Positions 14,519 to 22,399 of a stretch of DNA of 40,084 nucleotides are shown here, one piece after another (position 1 is the first letter of the stretch; every line of letters begins with the position of its first letter). The stretch is from a virus: the IMG/VR virus record IMGVR_UViG_3300032291_002992, positions 1 through 40,084 of that record. One strand, 5' to 3'. The position numbers and the translations under genes are program-made. The notes under the pieces were generated by a model, which was not told the origin of the DNA, searched no databases, and saw only the letters and a list, made by a program, of their open reading frames with translations.

Positions 14519-17097
14519 CGGAATCACAAATTCGAGACCTAATTAATACCAGTAAAGCCTTTGGCGAGGACACTCAGCGAGTAGAGATTTCTGATCTCGC
14601 TAAAGTATTGTACGCTCTGAAAAACTACATTCTGGCCAATAGTACAGGTGGTGTTGATAATGGCGGTAGTGTAAGGATTGCACGACTAAATGGCATCACA
14701 ATAGGTACTGATCAGACGTCTGCTTTGCAAGCGTTGTTCAACAATGCAGCAATTAGCAAGGTCATCATTGATAATGGAGACATCACAATAAACGGTATAC
14801 TAACGATACCGAGTGCAAAAGCATTGCAATTTGACGGTAGTGGGGCAGTTACTGGAACGGGTACTATAACCGGAGGCTCGCTGGTATGCTACGGAGATAA
14901 CCAAATTTTCAAAGGAACGGTAGCTCCCGTTCCGGCAAGGGTATTCCCGAACAACGAATTCAATGCAAGGTGGTTTGGCGCATCTCCTTCAGCAAGTGGC
15001 GCAAACAATGATACGGCTTTTCAAAGATTTGTAACGGCGGGTATAAGTTCTGGTATTCATAATTGGTTTATACCAACGGGGACTTACAACACAACAAAGG
15101 GTATTCTATTCAGGAAGCCCGGTGTAGGCGGAGAGGCTGCTTTTTTGAATAACGCAAAGATTAGAGGTGGATATGTGGCTTATGACAAGGGGGGTCTTGC
15201 AAATTCAACGGTCATAACTGTTGCCGCCAATTCTTTTGGAATAGGAATAGACAGGGGCAAGGGAGTGATCGTTGAAGCGATAGGATTTGAAGGACAGAAT
15301 AACGCCCCGGCATTGTTGTCGGTAGGTCAGGTTCTGGAAGATTATAGTGCAAGTTTTGTTACCGCGGGATGTCGGGATGATAACTACTCACCTCATGCGG
15401 GTCTAGTGATTGATCCTTTTTCAGTTGCAGCAACGCCCGCAGAGAAAAGATACCCGAATTTTAGTGATTATTATGTTGGAGTAGCGGGTCTTGTTGGTGG
15501 ATCGACTGACATTATTGTAAGGAATTGTTATGCCCGATACTTAGTTGTCGGCTTTGCTATCACCCCTCATGACACGCCTCAGAACGGAGATCATATCGAG
15601 ATAAGAGATGTTTGGGTTGAGATTGTGAAGTCCGGGATTACAGTCGGTCAATCGCAAAACAGAACGATATCAATCATAAGAGTTGGCTGCTGGGGCAATA
15701 CTGAGACGGTCATTGATGCAAGGAGGTACGGTGATGGAACTGCCGGAATGCCCGAAGTGATGAACGTAAATATAGCCGGAGGGGTTAGGTACTTGTGCCG
15801 AATCGCAGGATTTGATCAAAACAACGGCATAACTTTCAGAGACGTTCATGCGGAACTTTTGGGCAGCATTGGTGGATCAATCGGTGATGCAGAAAGTGAA
15901 AAGGCCGGGCATATAAAAATTCTGAATTGCTTCATGAATATTTTGGGGGCAAATGACTATGGGATATACGGCGCAAAGACACTTGCTAAGTGCAGAAAAC
16001 TAACAATAGAAAACAGCGTATTTTTGAACCTTGCCGATTCGAACAGGTACAGGGTTCATAACATCGACTGCTTAGAATTGCTTGTCATAAATTCAACACT
16101 TGAAGGGGCTTATACGATTGGGGTTTACAACACCCAGAATATTGATTACAAGTTTATAAACTCCGTGATCAACGGTAAAAAAATTGACACTAATAAAGTA
16201 AATCTCAATCCGTTCTACGCATCTGAATCTTCAGATAAAAATGTATCGGTCTTGGGAGATTTGAAATATGTCGAGCAGTTTTTTAATGCTGAAATACCAA
16301 ACAGGACGGCGCAAAAGGTTGCAATGCGCAAGTCTACTGGGTTTAGAGATGCCAACGGTTATCTATGTTGGAAAGTTGAGACCGTTACTTTTTCATCCGT
16401 CAATTATACAACAAGGACGGCAAGTTTACAATTCACCGCAAACGGTAATGACGTTAAAAGGCTCTATGTTGATCAGCCTTTGTTTACTTATGGCACAAAC
16501 CAATTCGGCGACACGGTGTGGATTGACATTGGCCATGTCGCAAGCATCAATATCGGTACCGGTGTAGTAGGTGTGAAGTTTTTAAACACTACCAACGCGT
16601 TAACAAATACGCAATTCACGAATAGTCAGACATTAGCCGAGTTGTATATCATGCGGATTGAAAGGCACTTTTATACGCTGGTCATGGCTAATTGCACAAG
16701 CGGTAGCGCAAACCTTTCAGTTGTGGAAACAAGCGCAAATGGTAACTTTGTTTTCCCTGTGGATGCTTATATCGACTCAGCATTTTTCCCGCCCTTCACA
16801 CGAATAATAAGCTATAACGCATCTGCAAAAACTGCGGTGATGTCGCACGCTGCGTTGTCAACGAAAAACGACATCATGATCGAAGATGTAGCGGTTATGA
16901 GGCAGGCGTATGGGTCGGATACACCCACATCGAGTATCGGTTGGAGAGAGGGTGATGTCGTGTATAACAATGGCGCAAATTCCGCAAATGACACAGTTCT
17001 ATATTGGGTATGCACAAAAAATGGGTTAAGCGGATCATTGCAGGGCGATGGCGCAAATAGTGCGAGATCGGTAACATGGAAATCGATAACAAAATAA
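14515..17097 (+). CDS. Tail spike with right-handed beta-helix (pectate-lyase-like)
   Basis: An 860-residue protein. Residues 1-50 are a helical attachment segment. About 60-140 is a beta module ending in a NEFNARWFGASPSASGANND turn, typical where phage spikes enter the pectate-lyase-3-like helix. About 160-560 is a right-handed beta-helix, seen as repeated short strands with Asn/Gly/Ile patterns (VIVEAIGF, IIVRNCYARY, HIEIRDVWVEI, LTIENSVFLN). The C-terminal 280 residues are beta-rich. Such spikes bind or cleave capsule or exopolysaccharide. The gene is more A/T-rich than its neighbours. The polysaccharide target cannot be read. Confidence 0.65.
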   Translation: MTESQIRDLINTSKAFGEDTQRVEISDLAKVLYALKNYILANSTGGVDNGGSVRIARLNGITIGTDQTSALQALFNNAAISKVIIDNGDITINGILTIPSAKALQFDGSGAVTGTGTITGGSLVCYGDNQIFKGTVAPVPARVFPNNEFNARWFGASPSASGANNDTAFQRFVTAGISSGIHNWFIPTGTYNTTKGILFRKPGVGGEAAFLNNAKIRGGYVAYDKGGLANSTVITVAANSFGIGIDRGKGVIVEAIGFEGQNNAPALLSVGQVLEDYSASFVTAGCRDDNYSPHAGLVIDPFSVAATPAEKRYPNFSDYYVGVAGLVGGSTDIIVRNCYARYLVVGFAITPHDTPQNGDHIEIRDVWVEIVKSGITVGQSQNRTISIIRVGCWGNTETVIDARRYGDGTAGMPEVMNVNIAGGVRYLCRIAGFDQNNGITFRDVHAELLGSIGGSIGDAESEKAGHIKILNCFMNILGANDYGIYGAKTLAKCRKLTIENSVFLNLADSNRYRVHNIDCLELLVINSTLEGAYTIGVYNTQNIDYKFINSVINGKKIDTNKVNLNPFYASESSDKNVSVLGDLKYVEQFFNAEIPNRTAQKVAMRKSTGFRDANGYLCWKVETVTFSSVNYTTRTASLQFTANGNDVKRLYVDQPLFTYGTNQFGDTVWIDIGHVASINIGTGVVGVKFLNTTNALTNTQFTNSQTLAELYIMRIERHFYTLVMANCTSGSANLSVVETSANGNFVFPVDAYIDSAFFPPFTRIISYNASAKTAVMSHAALSTKNDIMIEDVAVMRQAYGSDTPTSSIGWREGDVVYNNGANSANDTVLYWVCTKNGLSGSLQGDGANSARSVTWKSITK

Positions 17098-17098
17098 T

Positions 17099-17269
17099 AT
17101 GAAAAAGATTTTAGGAGAAAGCTGGCACACAACATTAGCAGGTTACTTTTTAGCCGGTCTTACAGTAGCACAGGACTTGATTGATAAGGGTGAGACTACA
17201 TGGTGGAAAATATTGATCGCCATAGCTATTGCCGTTTTTGGTAGGGTTGCAGGAGATTCTAAAAAGTAA
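17099..17269 (+). CDS. Small membrane protein, holin-like
   Basis: A 56-residue protein starting one base after the spike stop. It has hydrophobic segments at about 12-27 (TTLAGYFLAGLTVAQDLI) and 37-49 (ILIAIAIAVFG), with a short basic tail. Its stop shares bases with the next start (TAATG). Size, two segments and position ahead of the spanin and endolysin genes fit a holin or antiholin. Confidence 0.55.
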   Translation: MKKILGESWHTTLAGYFLAGLTVAQDLIDKGETTWWKILIAIAIAVFGRVAGDSKK

Positions 17270-17499
17270 TGGAAATGGATTTGAAAGAGACCTGGTACTC
17301 CTTTATCGGAGGGTTTTCGATATCAGTCTTAGGTAATTGGACGTGGCTGCAAAACTTGCAAGTACACCCGCCCAATGTCAATAGCCTTTTGTTCGAATGG
17401 ACAATCAAAGTATTCGGCACTCTCATCCTTGGCGTCATTGGTGGTCTCGCAGGTCTATGGGCAAAAGATATTTACAAATGGCTAAAAAAAGGGAAATGA
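17269..17499 (+). CDS. Small membrane protein, holin candidate
   Basis: A 76-residue protein with two hydrophobic segments, about 10-28 (FIGGFSISVLGNWTWL) and 48-66 (VFGTLILGVIGGLAGLWA), and a basic C-terminus (KDIYKWLKKGK), as in class II holins. Start and stop overlap its neighbours (TAATG, ATGA), so the lysis genes are translationally coupled. Which of the two small membrane proteins is the true holin cannot be decided from sequence. Confidence 0.6.
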   Translation: MEMDLKETWYSFIGGFSISVLGNWTWLQNLQVHPPNVNSLLFEWTIKVFGTLILGVIGGLAGLWAKDIYKWLKKGK

Positions 17500-17948
17500 G
17501 ATTACTAATTATCATATTACTTTTTGCCTCTTGCAATCCGGTTAAGAAGGTGCTGAAATCTCAGGAGGCCACCGAAAGGGTGGTGAGGGAGTATGTGAAA
17601 GCAAACCCGCCAAAGAATGATACCACATTTATCCGTGGGAAAGATTCAATTATTGAGCGGGTGGAATTGGACACTATCCCCTTGCCTTATCCGGTCAAAG
17701 AAAGGTATGTCGAAAGGCACTACAAAGAGGTGACCAGGGTGGACACCTCAAAGATCAAGGATAGGGAGCTGCTGGATGCCTTGAATAAGCGGCTGACCGT
17801 GGTAGAGAACCTACTCGTTCAAATGACAACAGAGCGCGACTACTGGCGAAAAGAAGCCCGTACAAGGCTGTATTTTCTTCTGGGGATAGTTGGTTTGTTT
17901 GTTGCCGCACTTGCTTTTCGGGTTGCAAAAATGTTCAAATGGTTATGA
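17496..17948 (+). CDS. Candidate unimolecular spanin (lipoprotein plus C-terminal membrane helix)
   Basis: A 150-residue protein from the ATG at 17496, which overlaps the holin-like stop; the open frame extends upstream but overlaps that gene. It has a short lipoprotein signal with lipobox Cys13 (MRLLIIILLFASC), a charged periplasmic stretch with a likely coiled coil (about 85-118), and a C-terminal transmembrane helix (about 124-143, LYFLLGIVGLFVAALAF) followed by basic residues. Lipid anchor at one end and membrane helix at the other is the architecture of unimolecular spanins such as T1 gp11, which fuse inner and outer membranes at lysis. Position between holins and endolysin supports it. 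Confidence 0.6.
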   Translation: MRLLIIILLFASCNPVKKVLKSQEATERVVREYVKANPPKNDTTFIRGKDSIIERVELDTIPLPYPVKERYVERHYKEVTRVDTSKIKDRELLDALNKRLTVVENLLVQMTTERDYWRKEARTRLYFLLGIVGLFVAALAFRVAKMFKWL

Positions 17949-18003
17949 TAATGCTTTGAATGCTTTTTTTCGTATTGCTGATTGAATACCTAATGGATAA
18001 AAA

Positions 18004-18525
18004 ATGAGCAGGTACAATTTCCTTCAAAGAGTGGGCACGTTGCCCAAGATGGTAACCAAGGGCCTGGAGCTCATGGGTACAGCTGAGATCCCTGGCAAGA
18101 AAAGCAATCCCGTGATCATGAGCTGGGCGAGGTCCCTGGGGATCCACACCATCTATGTGAACGATGACATCGCCTGGTGCGGATTATTCATGGCTTTCGT
18201 GGTGGCAGAAACCAATCGCGAGCCGGTTATCAATCCATTATGGGCCAGAAACTGGGCAAAATGGGGTGTTGCAGCTGACAAACCCAAGCTCGGCGATATC
18301 CTGGTATTTTCTCGACGCACGGGCGGCCACGTGGGGCTTTATATAGCCGAGGATCCAGTGGCTTATCACGTGCTGGGCGGCAACCAGGGGAACATGGTAA
18401 GCATAACCCGCATCCTAAAGTCCAGATTGATCGCTGCGCGAAGGCCCGAATACATTAGCCAACCCACCAGCGTAGATAGCTACCTCGTTGATGCCGGCGG
18501 AGGATTATCTACCAATGAAGCATAG
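18004..18525 (+). CDS. Endolysin, NlpC/P60-CHAP-like peptidase
   Basis: A 173-residue protein without signal peptide. The domain (about 20-150) has AWCGLFMAFVV with catalytic Cys59, GDILVFSRRTGGHVGLY with the probable catalytic His109, and a following GGNQGN as third-site region. This is the pattern of the TIGR02594-type cysteine peptidases common in phage lysis cassettes. It would cut peptidoglycan stem peptides after holin pores form. The C-terminal 25 residues are a loose tail. Lysis neighbours on the upstream side support the call. Confidence 0.75.
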   Translation: MSRYNFLQRVGTLPKMVTKGLELMGTAEIPGKKSNPVIMSWARSLGIHTIYVNDDIAWCGLFMAFVVAETNREPVINPLWARNWAKWGVAADKPKLGDILVFSRRTGGHVGLYIAEDPVAYHVLGGNQGNMVSITRILKSRLIAARRPEYISQPTSVDSYLVDAGGGLSTNEA

Positions 18526-18540
18526 ACAAATTTCATACCT

Positions 18541-18615
18541 ATGGAACTGAATAAAAACAACCCGCAGTGGGTTTGTACCACAACAGATCAACGGGTAGAT
18601 GTCACCTACTCCTAA
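18541..18615 (+). CDS. Short frame, possible N-terminal fragment of a broken gene
   Basis: ATG at 18541 opens a 24-residue frame (MELNKNNPQWVCTTTDQRVD and four more residues). It is in the same reading phase as the fragment at 18676-18843, with about 60 bases of terminator and promoter-like sequence between. It may be the start of a gene that was split, or a chance short frame. Confidence 0.3.
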   Translation: MELNKNNPQWVCTTTDQRVDVTYS

Positions 18616-18640
18616 AGCTTCCTTGCAGTTGGTTTTGATT

Positions 18641-18667
18641 GCCTGGTGTTTCCACACCGGGCTTTTT
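18641..18667 (+). terminator. Rho-independent terminator after the lysis cassette
   Basis: GCCTGGTGT (18641-18649), loop TTCC, ACACCGGGC (18654-18662), then TTTTT. It is a nine-pair stem with one G-U pair and would end the tail-fibre and lysis transcript. A TGTCCTTTC box begins three bases later. Confidence 0.75.
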
Positions 18668-18669
18668 AG

Positions 18670-18843
18670 TGTCCTTTCAGTATTTATGCCGGCACAAATA
18701 CCATCACGCACTTTGGTATCGGCACTGCGCTCTCCGGAGCAGGTAAGTTGCTGTACAAAGGCGCGCTAATCGCTTCGCTGAATGTGTCCAACGGCATCAC
18801 GGTGCAGTTCAATACCAATCAGCTGACAGTAACTGAGGATTAA
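18670..18843 (+). pseudogene. 5'-truncated structural-type gene fragment
   Basis: From TGTCCTTTC (18670-18678) the frame runs without an ATG to TAA at 18841. It encodes about 55 residues that look like a genuine protein C-terminus (AGTNTITHFGIGTALSGAGK, LLYKGALIASLNVSNGITVQ, ending TVTED). No start codon of any common type precedes the conserved-looking part. Unlike the other TGTCCTTTC copies, no second box follows at the usual spacing. It looks like the tail end of a lost virion gene. Confidence 0.45.
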
Positions 18844-18848
18844 AAACC

Positions 18849-18884
18849 TGTCCTTTCATCATTTTTAAGATATCTACAATTTTG
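18849..18884 (+). promoter_or_regulatory. Two-box phage promoter candidate, copy 2 (head operon)
   Basis: Box 1 TGTCCTTTC is at 18849-18857 and box 2 ACAATTTTG at 18876-18884; the start codon at 18890 is 33 bases after box 1. It would drive the protease and capsid genes. Confidence 0.6.
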
Positions 18885-18889
18885 GTATC

Positions 18890-20206
18890 ATGAGTTATTC
18901 CACAATATCAGCAATACTCAGAGGCCGGTGGCTCATTGACACCAGCTATGCGGAAACGCAATTGCCGTTAATTGTTGGGATGATCAAAAATCATCAGGTC
19001 AATTTTGCTTACCGCGGTGAAAACCTTGCGCAAAATGAGCAGAAACAGACAGAAGCCATCCTCATGGCTACCGTTGCAGGTAAAGCTGTTTACAAGGTAG
19101 GCAAGTGGACAGAGATGACATCTCTACCTGATGGCTCCATTGCGTTTGTTGATCTGGTTGGCCCAGTTATGAAGTACGGTGGTATGTGCAGCTACGGATC
19201 TATTGATCATGCCAATATCCTTCGTAAACTCGACAACGCCCCCAATGTATCCGGGGTGATCCTGAACGTGGATTCTCCTGGTGGGCAAGTTGATGGCACT
19301 ACTCTTTTGGCTGACCAGGTGAAAGCCATGGGTAAGCCCATTATAGCCATGGTTGATGATGGCCTGATGGCCAGTGCTGCCATGTGGATCGGTTCAGCCG
19401 CCAATGAGATCTACGCCACCAAGAAATCCGATTCATTCGGATCCATCGGCGTTTACGCCACCCTGTACGATTGGAATGCCTACCTAAAAAAAGAAGGCAT
19501 CCCTGTTCATGAGATCTACGCTCCCCAATCCGAAGAAAAGAATAAGGATTACCGCGATGCCCTCAACGGTGACTATTCGGGTATGAAAGATGACCTTAGG
19601 CAAATCGCTGACACTTTTATAGAAACCATTTCCGAGAACCGGCCCAAGGCAGTATCACAAAAAGACAAATGGAGCAAGGGCGGCATGTTTAACGCAAAAG
19701 AAGCCACAAAAATGGGACTTATAGACGGTATTAAATCATTTGACCAGATCGTAGATCGGATCTCTACGCTGGCCAGCAAGTTTTCAATTAATAAAAAACA
19801 GAATACAATGAGCGCAGGCGCTTTTCAAAAAACAATCGCTGCAGCAAAGGTGGATGCCTTTGAAGTGGTGGAGAATGGTTTTCTTCTGAGCGAAGAAGCC
19901 ATTAACAACATCGACACTGAACTGGCTACCCTTGCCACTCAGGTAGAAGATCTTACCTCGGCTGCTGAGCAATCCCGTATAGCATTTGCCAACGTGGAAG
20001 CCGCCAATACCGAGATCGCCGGCCAGCGTGATGCCGCCCAAGTTCGCATCACAGAACTCGAAACAGAACTGGCCGCGCTCAATGCTGCCACCATAGCCCC
20101 CATCAGCACAGCAAAAAGTGAGGATGAATTTGGTGCAGATCCTGAGGCCAAGTACATGACCAGCATAGATGCCGAAGCGGCAAGGATTCGGGCTCGCAGA
20201 AAGTAA
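18890..20206 (+). CDS. S49-family head maturation protease with C-terminal scaffold
   Basis: A 438-residue protein. Residues 85-290 are an S49 (SppA-like) peptidase domain: GPVMKYGG near residues 91-98 with a possible catalytic Lys, ILNVDSPGGQVDG at 124-136, then MVDDGLMASAAMW with the probable nucleophile Ser162. The last 130 residues are Ala/Glu-rich coiled coil, as in scaffolding proteins. Protease and scaffold in one gene upstream of the capsid gene is the lambda C/Nu3 layout. The protease would remove the scaffold from the procapsid. An internal in-frame ATG at 19808 could make the scaffold alone. Confidence 0.8.
   Translation: MSYSTISAILRGRWLIDTSYAETQLPLIVGMIKNHQVNFAYRGENLAQNEQKQTEAILMATVAGKAVYKVGKWTEMTSLPDGSIAFVDLVGPVMKYGGMCSYGSIDHANILRKLDNAPNVSGVILNVDSPGGQVDGTTLLADQVKAMGKPIIAMVDDGLMASAAMWIGSAANEIYATKKSDSFGSIGVYATLYDWNAYLKKEGIPVHEIYAPQSEEKNKDYRDALNGDYSGMKDDLRQIADTFIETISENRPKAVSQKDKWSKGGMFNAKEATKMGLIDGIKSFDQIVDRISTLASKFSINKKQNTMSAGAFQKTIAAAKVDAFEVVENGFLLSEEAINNIDTELATLATQVEDLTSAAEQSRIAFANVEAANTEIAGQRDAAQVRITELETELAALNAATIAPISTAKSEDEFGADPEAKYMTSIDAEAARIRARRK
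19808..20206 (+). CDS. Candidate nested scaffold protein (internal start)
   Basis: An in-frame ATG at 19808 follows an A-rich stretch and a short basic linker exactly where the protease domain ends, and would give a 132-residue coiled-coil product (MSAGAFQKTIAAAKVDAFEV...). In lambda, scaffold Nu3 is made from such an internal start in gene C. Independent translation is inferred, not shown. Confidence 0.4.
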   Translation: MSAGAFQKTIAAAKVDAFEVVENGFLLSEEAINNIDTELATLATQVEDLTSAAEQSRIAFANVEAANTEIAGQRDAAQVRITELETELAALNAATIAPISTAKSEDEFGADPEAKYMTSIDAEAARIRARRK

Positions 20207-20238
20207 TTCAGACCTATTAAATAAAAAAAAAGAAGAAA

Positions 20239-21123
20239 ATGCCAGATTTATCAGCACTAACCACCAGCTTTGTTGAGCGCGGTGGAGCTATTTTTGAAAA
20301 GAACTTGCTTAACTGGAACTTACGTGGCCAGGGCATCCAGGTTCGCCCAAATGTCAACACGCCCCAGGCAATGACAAAACTTTCTGCCGTTGGTAACCCA
20401 CGTCCGTACACAGCTGCTGATGCGCTGACAAACGGACCCAAGTTCACGGACAGAACGCTGACCGCCTTCCAGTCAAAGTGGGACTACGACTTTGATGCCG
20501 AAGATTTCCGCAACACATACCTGGCATCAGATCCTGACATGCCTTTCTATGAGGCGTCGCTCAATTACATTTCAAGGGCCTTCCTGGATGACATCCAAAG
20601 GAACACCTTGTACCTCGGTGTTCGTAATGCTTCAGGCACAACCGCTGCTGCTATTGCAACCGGTTGGGGTACTGATATCGCTGCCTTGATCACTGCAACA
20701 ACCCTCAGCCCAATTGTTACTGGTGCTATCTCTGATACCACTGGTGTTGACAAATTTGAGTTGATGGTTGCTGGCGTGCCAGCTTGGATGCGGGAAAATG
20801 GTTTCGTCATCTACTGCTCATATGCCAAGTTCGACAACTTCAGGAAAGACTACCGCACCCGGTTCGGCTTCAACTTCGACAAGAATGTTGAAGGCATGTA
20901 CAAGCTGGACAACCTGAATGTTGAGATCCGCCCCGTAGCGTGGATGGGAACTTCAGGCCGCCTTATCGCAACGCTCCAAAACAACCTGGTATTCGGTACC
21001 GATGTTGAGCGTGTGCAAGTTGCCGCATCTCAGCGCAGGAACATCATTGAGGTTCGTCTCATGATGCCCGTTGGCATGGCGATCCAGGACACTGAGGCCA
21101 TCTTCGTCAATGACGTAGCATAA
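20239..21123 (+). CDS. Major capsid protein
   Basis: A 294-residue protein directly after the protease/scaffold gene, with an A-rich leader before the ATG. It lacks signal or membrane segments and has the alpha/beta mix of HK97-fold shells: a helical N-arm, a loop of aromatic and acidic residues (KWDYDFDAEDFRNTY), and a C-terminal domain with VEIRPVAWMGTSGRLIATLQ and MPVGMAIQDTEAIFVN. It is followed by a hairpin terminator, as is usual for highly expressed capsid genes. The call rests on context and overall pattern; no short diagnostic motif exists. Confidence 0.75.
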   Translation: MPDLSALTTSFVERGGAIFEKNLLNWNLRGQGIQVRPNVNTPQAMTKLSAVGNPRPYTAADALTNGPKFTDRTLTAFQSKWDYDFDAEDFRNTYLASDPDMPFYEASLNYISRAFLDDIQRNTLYLGVRNASGTTAAAIATGWGTDIAALITATTLSPIVTGAISDTTGVDKFELMVAGVPAWMRENGFVIYCSYAKFDNFRKDYRTRFGFNFDKNVEGMYKLDNLNVEIRPVAWMGTSGRLIATLQNNLVFGTDVERVQVAASQRRNIIEVRLMMPVGMAIQDTEAIFVNDVA

Positions 21124-21133
21124 ATAATCAATA

Positions 21134-21160
21134 GGGGTAGCCTTACGGGGCTACCCTTAT
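21134..21160 (+). terminator. Terminator or attenuator after the capsid gene
   Basis: GGGTAGCC (21135-21142) pairs with GGCTACCC (21149-21156), extended by one G-U pair, followed by TTATA. The weak T run suggests partial termination, limiting expression of downstream genes relative to capsid. Confidence 0.6.
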
Positions 21161-21173
21161 ACAACCAAATACA

Positions 21174-21422
21174 ATGGCAAAGTCAAAAAACAGCAAACTC
21201 GATTCAGTAGAAGCAGCTCAGGACTTATCACCGGCTTCCGGTCATGAGTTTAAAGTAGGTGAAAAGAAATTCAAATACGTTATCGGAAAGTTCATCCTTC
21301 CATGTGGTGAAAGAACCTCGCTGGAAGCTGCCACAGATGACACCGTATATGAAGAGCTTGGCAATGCTACCATCAATGAGTACATGGTGAAAGCTGGATC
21401 AGCTTGCGTTGAAGAAATCTAA
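21174..21422 (+). CDS. Small virion-associated protein
   Basis: An 82-residue protein between capsid and tail-tube-like genes. A short charged start is followed by a beta-rich core (FKVGEKKFKYVIGKFILPCG) and an acidic helix. Size and position fit a head decoration, head-tail joining or tail chaperone protein, but no motif decides between them. Confidence 0.5.
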   Translation: MAKSKNSKLDSVEAAQDLSPASGHEFKVGEKKFKYVIGKFILPCGERTSLEAATDDTVYEELGNATINEYMVKAGSACVEEI

Positions 21423-21441
21423 CATCAAAAAATAAAATAAC

Positions 21442-21987
21442 GTGCCATACAATTTTTCAAACATTACAACAACCGTGGTGGGCAATGCTGATGTAAAACC
21501 AGGCCACTCAGATGTAGCCCTGTTTGCTCCCATTGAAGAGTTTCTCGTCCTGGCAAACCCATCTACATATGCCGTTGCTGGGGATCGAAAGAAAATCACC
21601 ACCGCGCATACTTTTTCGTCTCCTAAGGGTTTTGCCCAAATGAGGGCTAAATCTGGATCTGTTCGTCAGGAAGGATCCAATGCCGTTGGCGAAAAAGGTG
21701 GCCTGGTACCCGTGTACCAATACCTGATCACAGTCAAAGGTCATTCAGCTGTGATTGAAGAGTGGCTGGAAGAAGCCCTCAACTCAGATGGCATCTGGCT
21801 GTTCAACTCGCCTGAGTGCGGGGTGAATGCTTATGTCCAGCTGGGGTCATCTTGCAACCCCGCCCAGATCAGCGCGTACACTTCAAAGAGTGGATCACGC
21901 AATGACGGTGGTGTGCGCGAGTATGAGATCACCATCCAGAGCAATGACAAGTACTGGTACTCCGGTGCTGTCACCATCAAAGCGTAA
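21442..21987 (+). CDS. Putative major tail (tube) protein
   Basis: A 181-residue protein starting with GTG at 21442 after an A-rich leader. It is beta-rich with many Gly, Ser and Thr and no membrane segment, ending DGGVREYEITIQSNDKYWYSG, a strand pattern typical of tail-tube subunits. It sits between the capsid gene and the tape-measure region. No tail-sheath gene is seen nearby, which fits a siphovirus. The assignment is contextual. Confidence 0.5.
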   Translation: MPYNFSNITTTVVGNADVKPGHSDVALFAPIEEFLVLANPSTYAVAGDRKKITTAHTFSSPKGFAQMRAKSGSVRQEGSNAVGEKGGLVPVYQYLITVKGHSAVIEEWLEEALNSDGIWLFNSPECGVNAYVQLGSSCNPAQISAYTSKSGSRNDGGVREYEITIQSNDKYWYSGAVTIKA

Positions 21988-21995
21988 CCAATTAG

Positions 21996-22018
21996 CCCCG
22001 GTGTAACAGCCGGGGTTT
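21996..22018 (+). terminator. Weak terminator after the tail-tube-like gene
   Basis: CCCCGG (21996-22001), loop TGTAACAG, CCGGGG (22010-22015), then TTT. It is a stable GC-rich stem with a short T run. Confidence 0.5.
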
Positions 22019-22034
22019 AACCAACTCCCAAGCA

Positions 22035-22241
22035 ATGAAAAAAGAAGCATTTGTATTTGCCTTCAAAAATCCGGAAGTAGCGGATAAGTTTGAAGCTGTG
22101 GACTGCCCACAGGACTTTAAGATCAGGGTACCCCAAGCCAATTGGCCAGCAAACGGCGATCCTGGTTGGTTTTCCGACATCACTCCTGAAGCAGCACAGC
22201 AACTTATAGCTGAGGGATATAACCGGGTGAAGGCTAAATAG
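22035..22241 (+). CDS. Small hypothetical late protein
   Basis: A 68-residue protein with an N-terminal MKKEAFVFAFKNPEVADKFE and a compact aromatic core (WPANGDPGWFSD). The ATG follows a leader without Shine-Dalgarno. A terminator follows 30 bases after its stop. It could be a tail assembly chaperone by position; nothing in the sequence confirms this. Confidence 0.5.
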   Translation: MKKEAFVFAFKNPEVADKFEAVDCPQDFKIRVPQANWPANGDPGWFSDITPEAAQQLIAEGYNRVKAK

Positions 22242-22270
22242 TAGTTTTTCACAGCTCATAACAGTTTAAA

Positions 22271-22296
22271 AACCCTTGCATACACAAGGGTTTTTT
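22271..22296 (+). terminator. Rho-independent terminator
   Basis: AACCCTTG (22271-22278), loop CATACA, CAAGGGTT (22285-22292), with a run of six T at 22291-22296. It ends the capsid-tail transcript before the structured element at 22400. Confidence 0.8.
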
Positions 22297-22399
22297 GTTT
22301 GGTGTTTTCCTCACGGTGTAGACGTTTTTTTCTATTTTCGGATCAGCGATGGCATTATACTATTGCCTTATAAAGTATTCGCGAGCTTTCATTTCCAAA

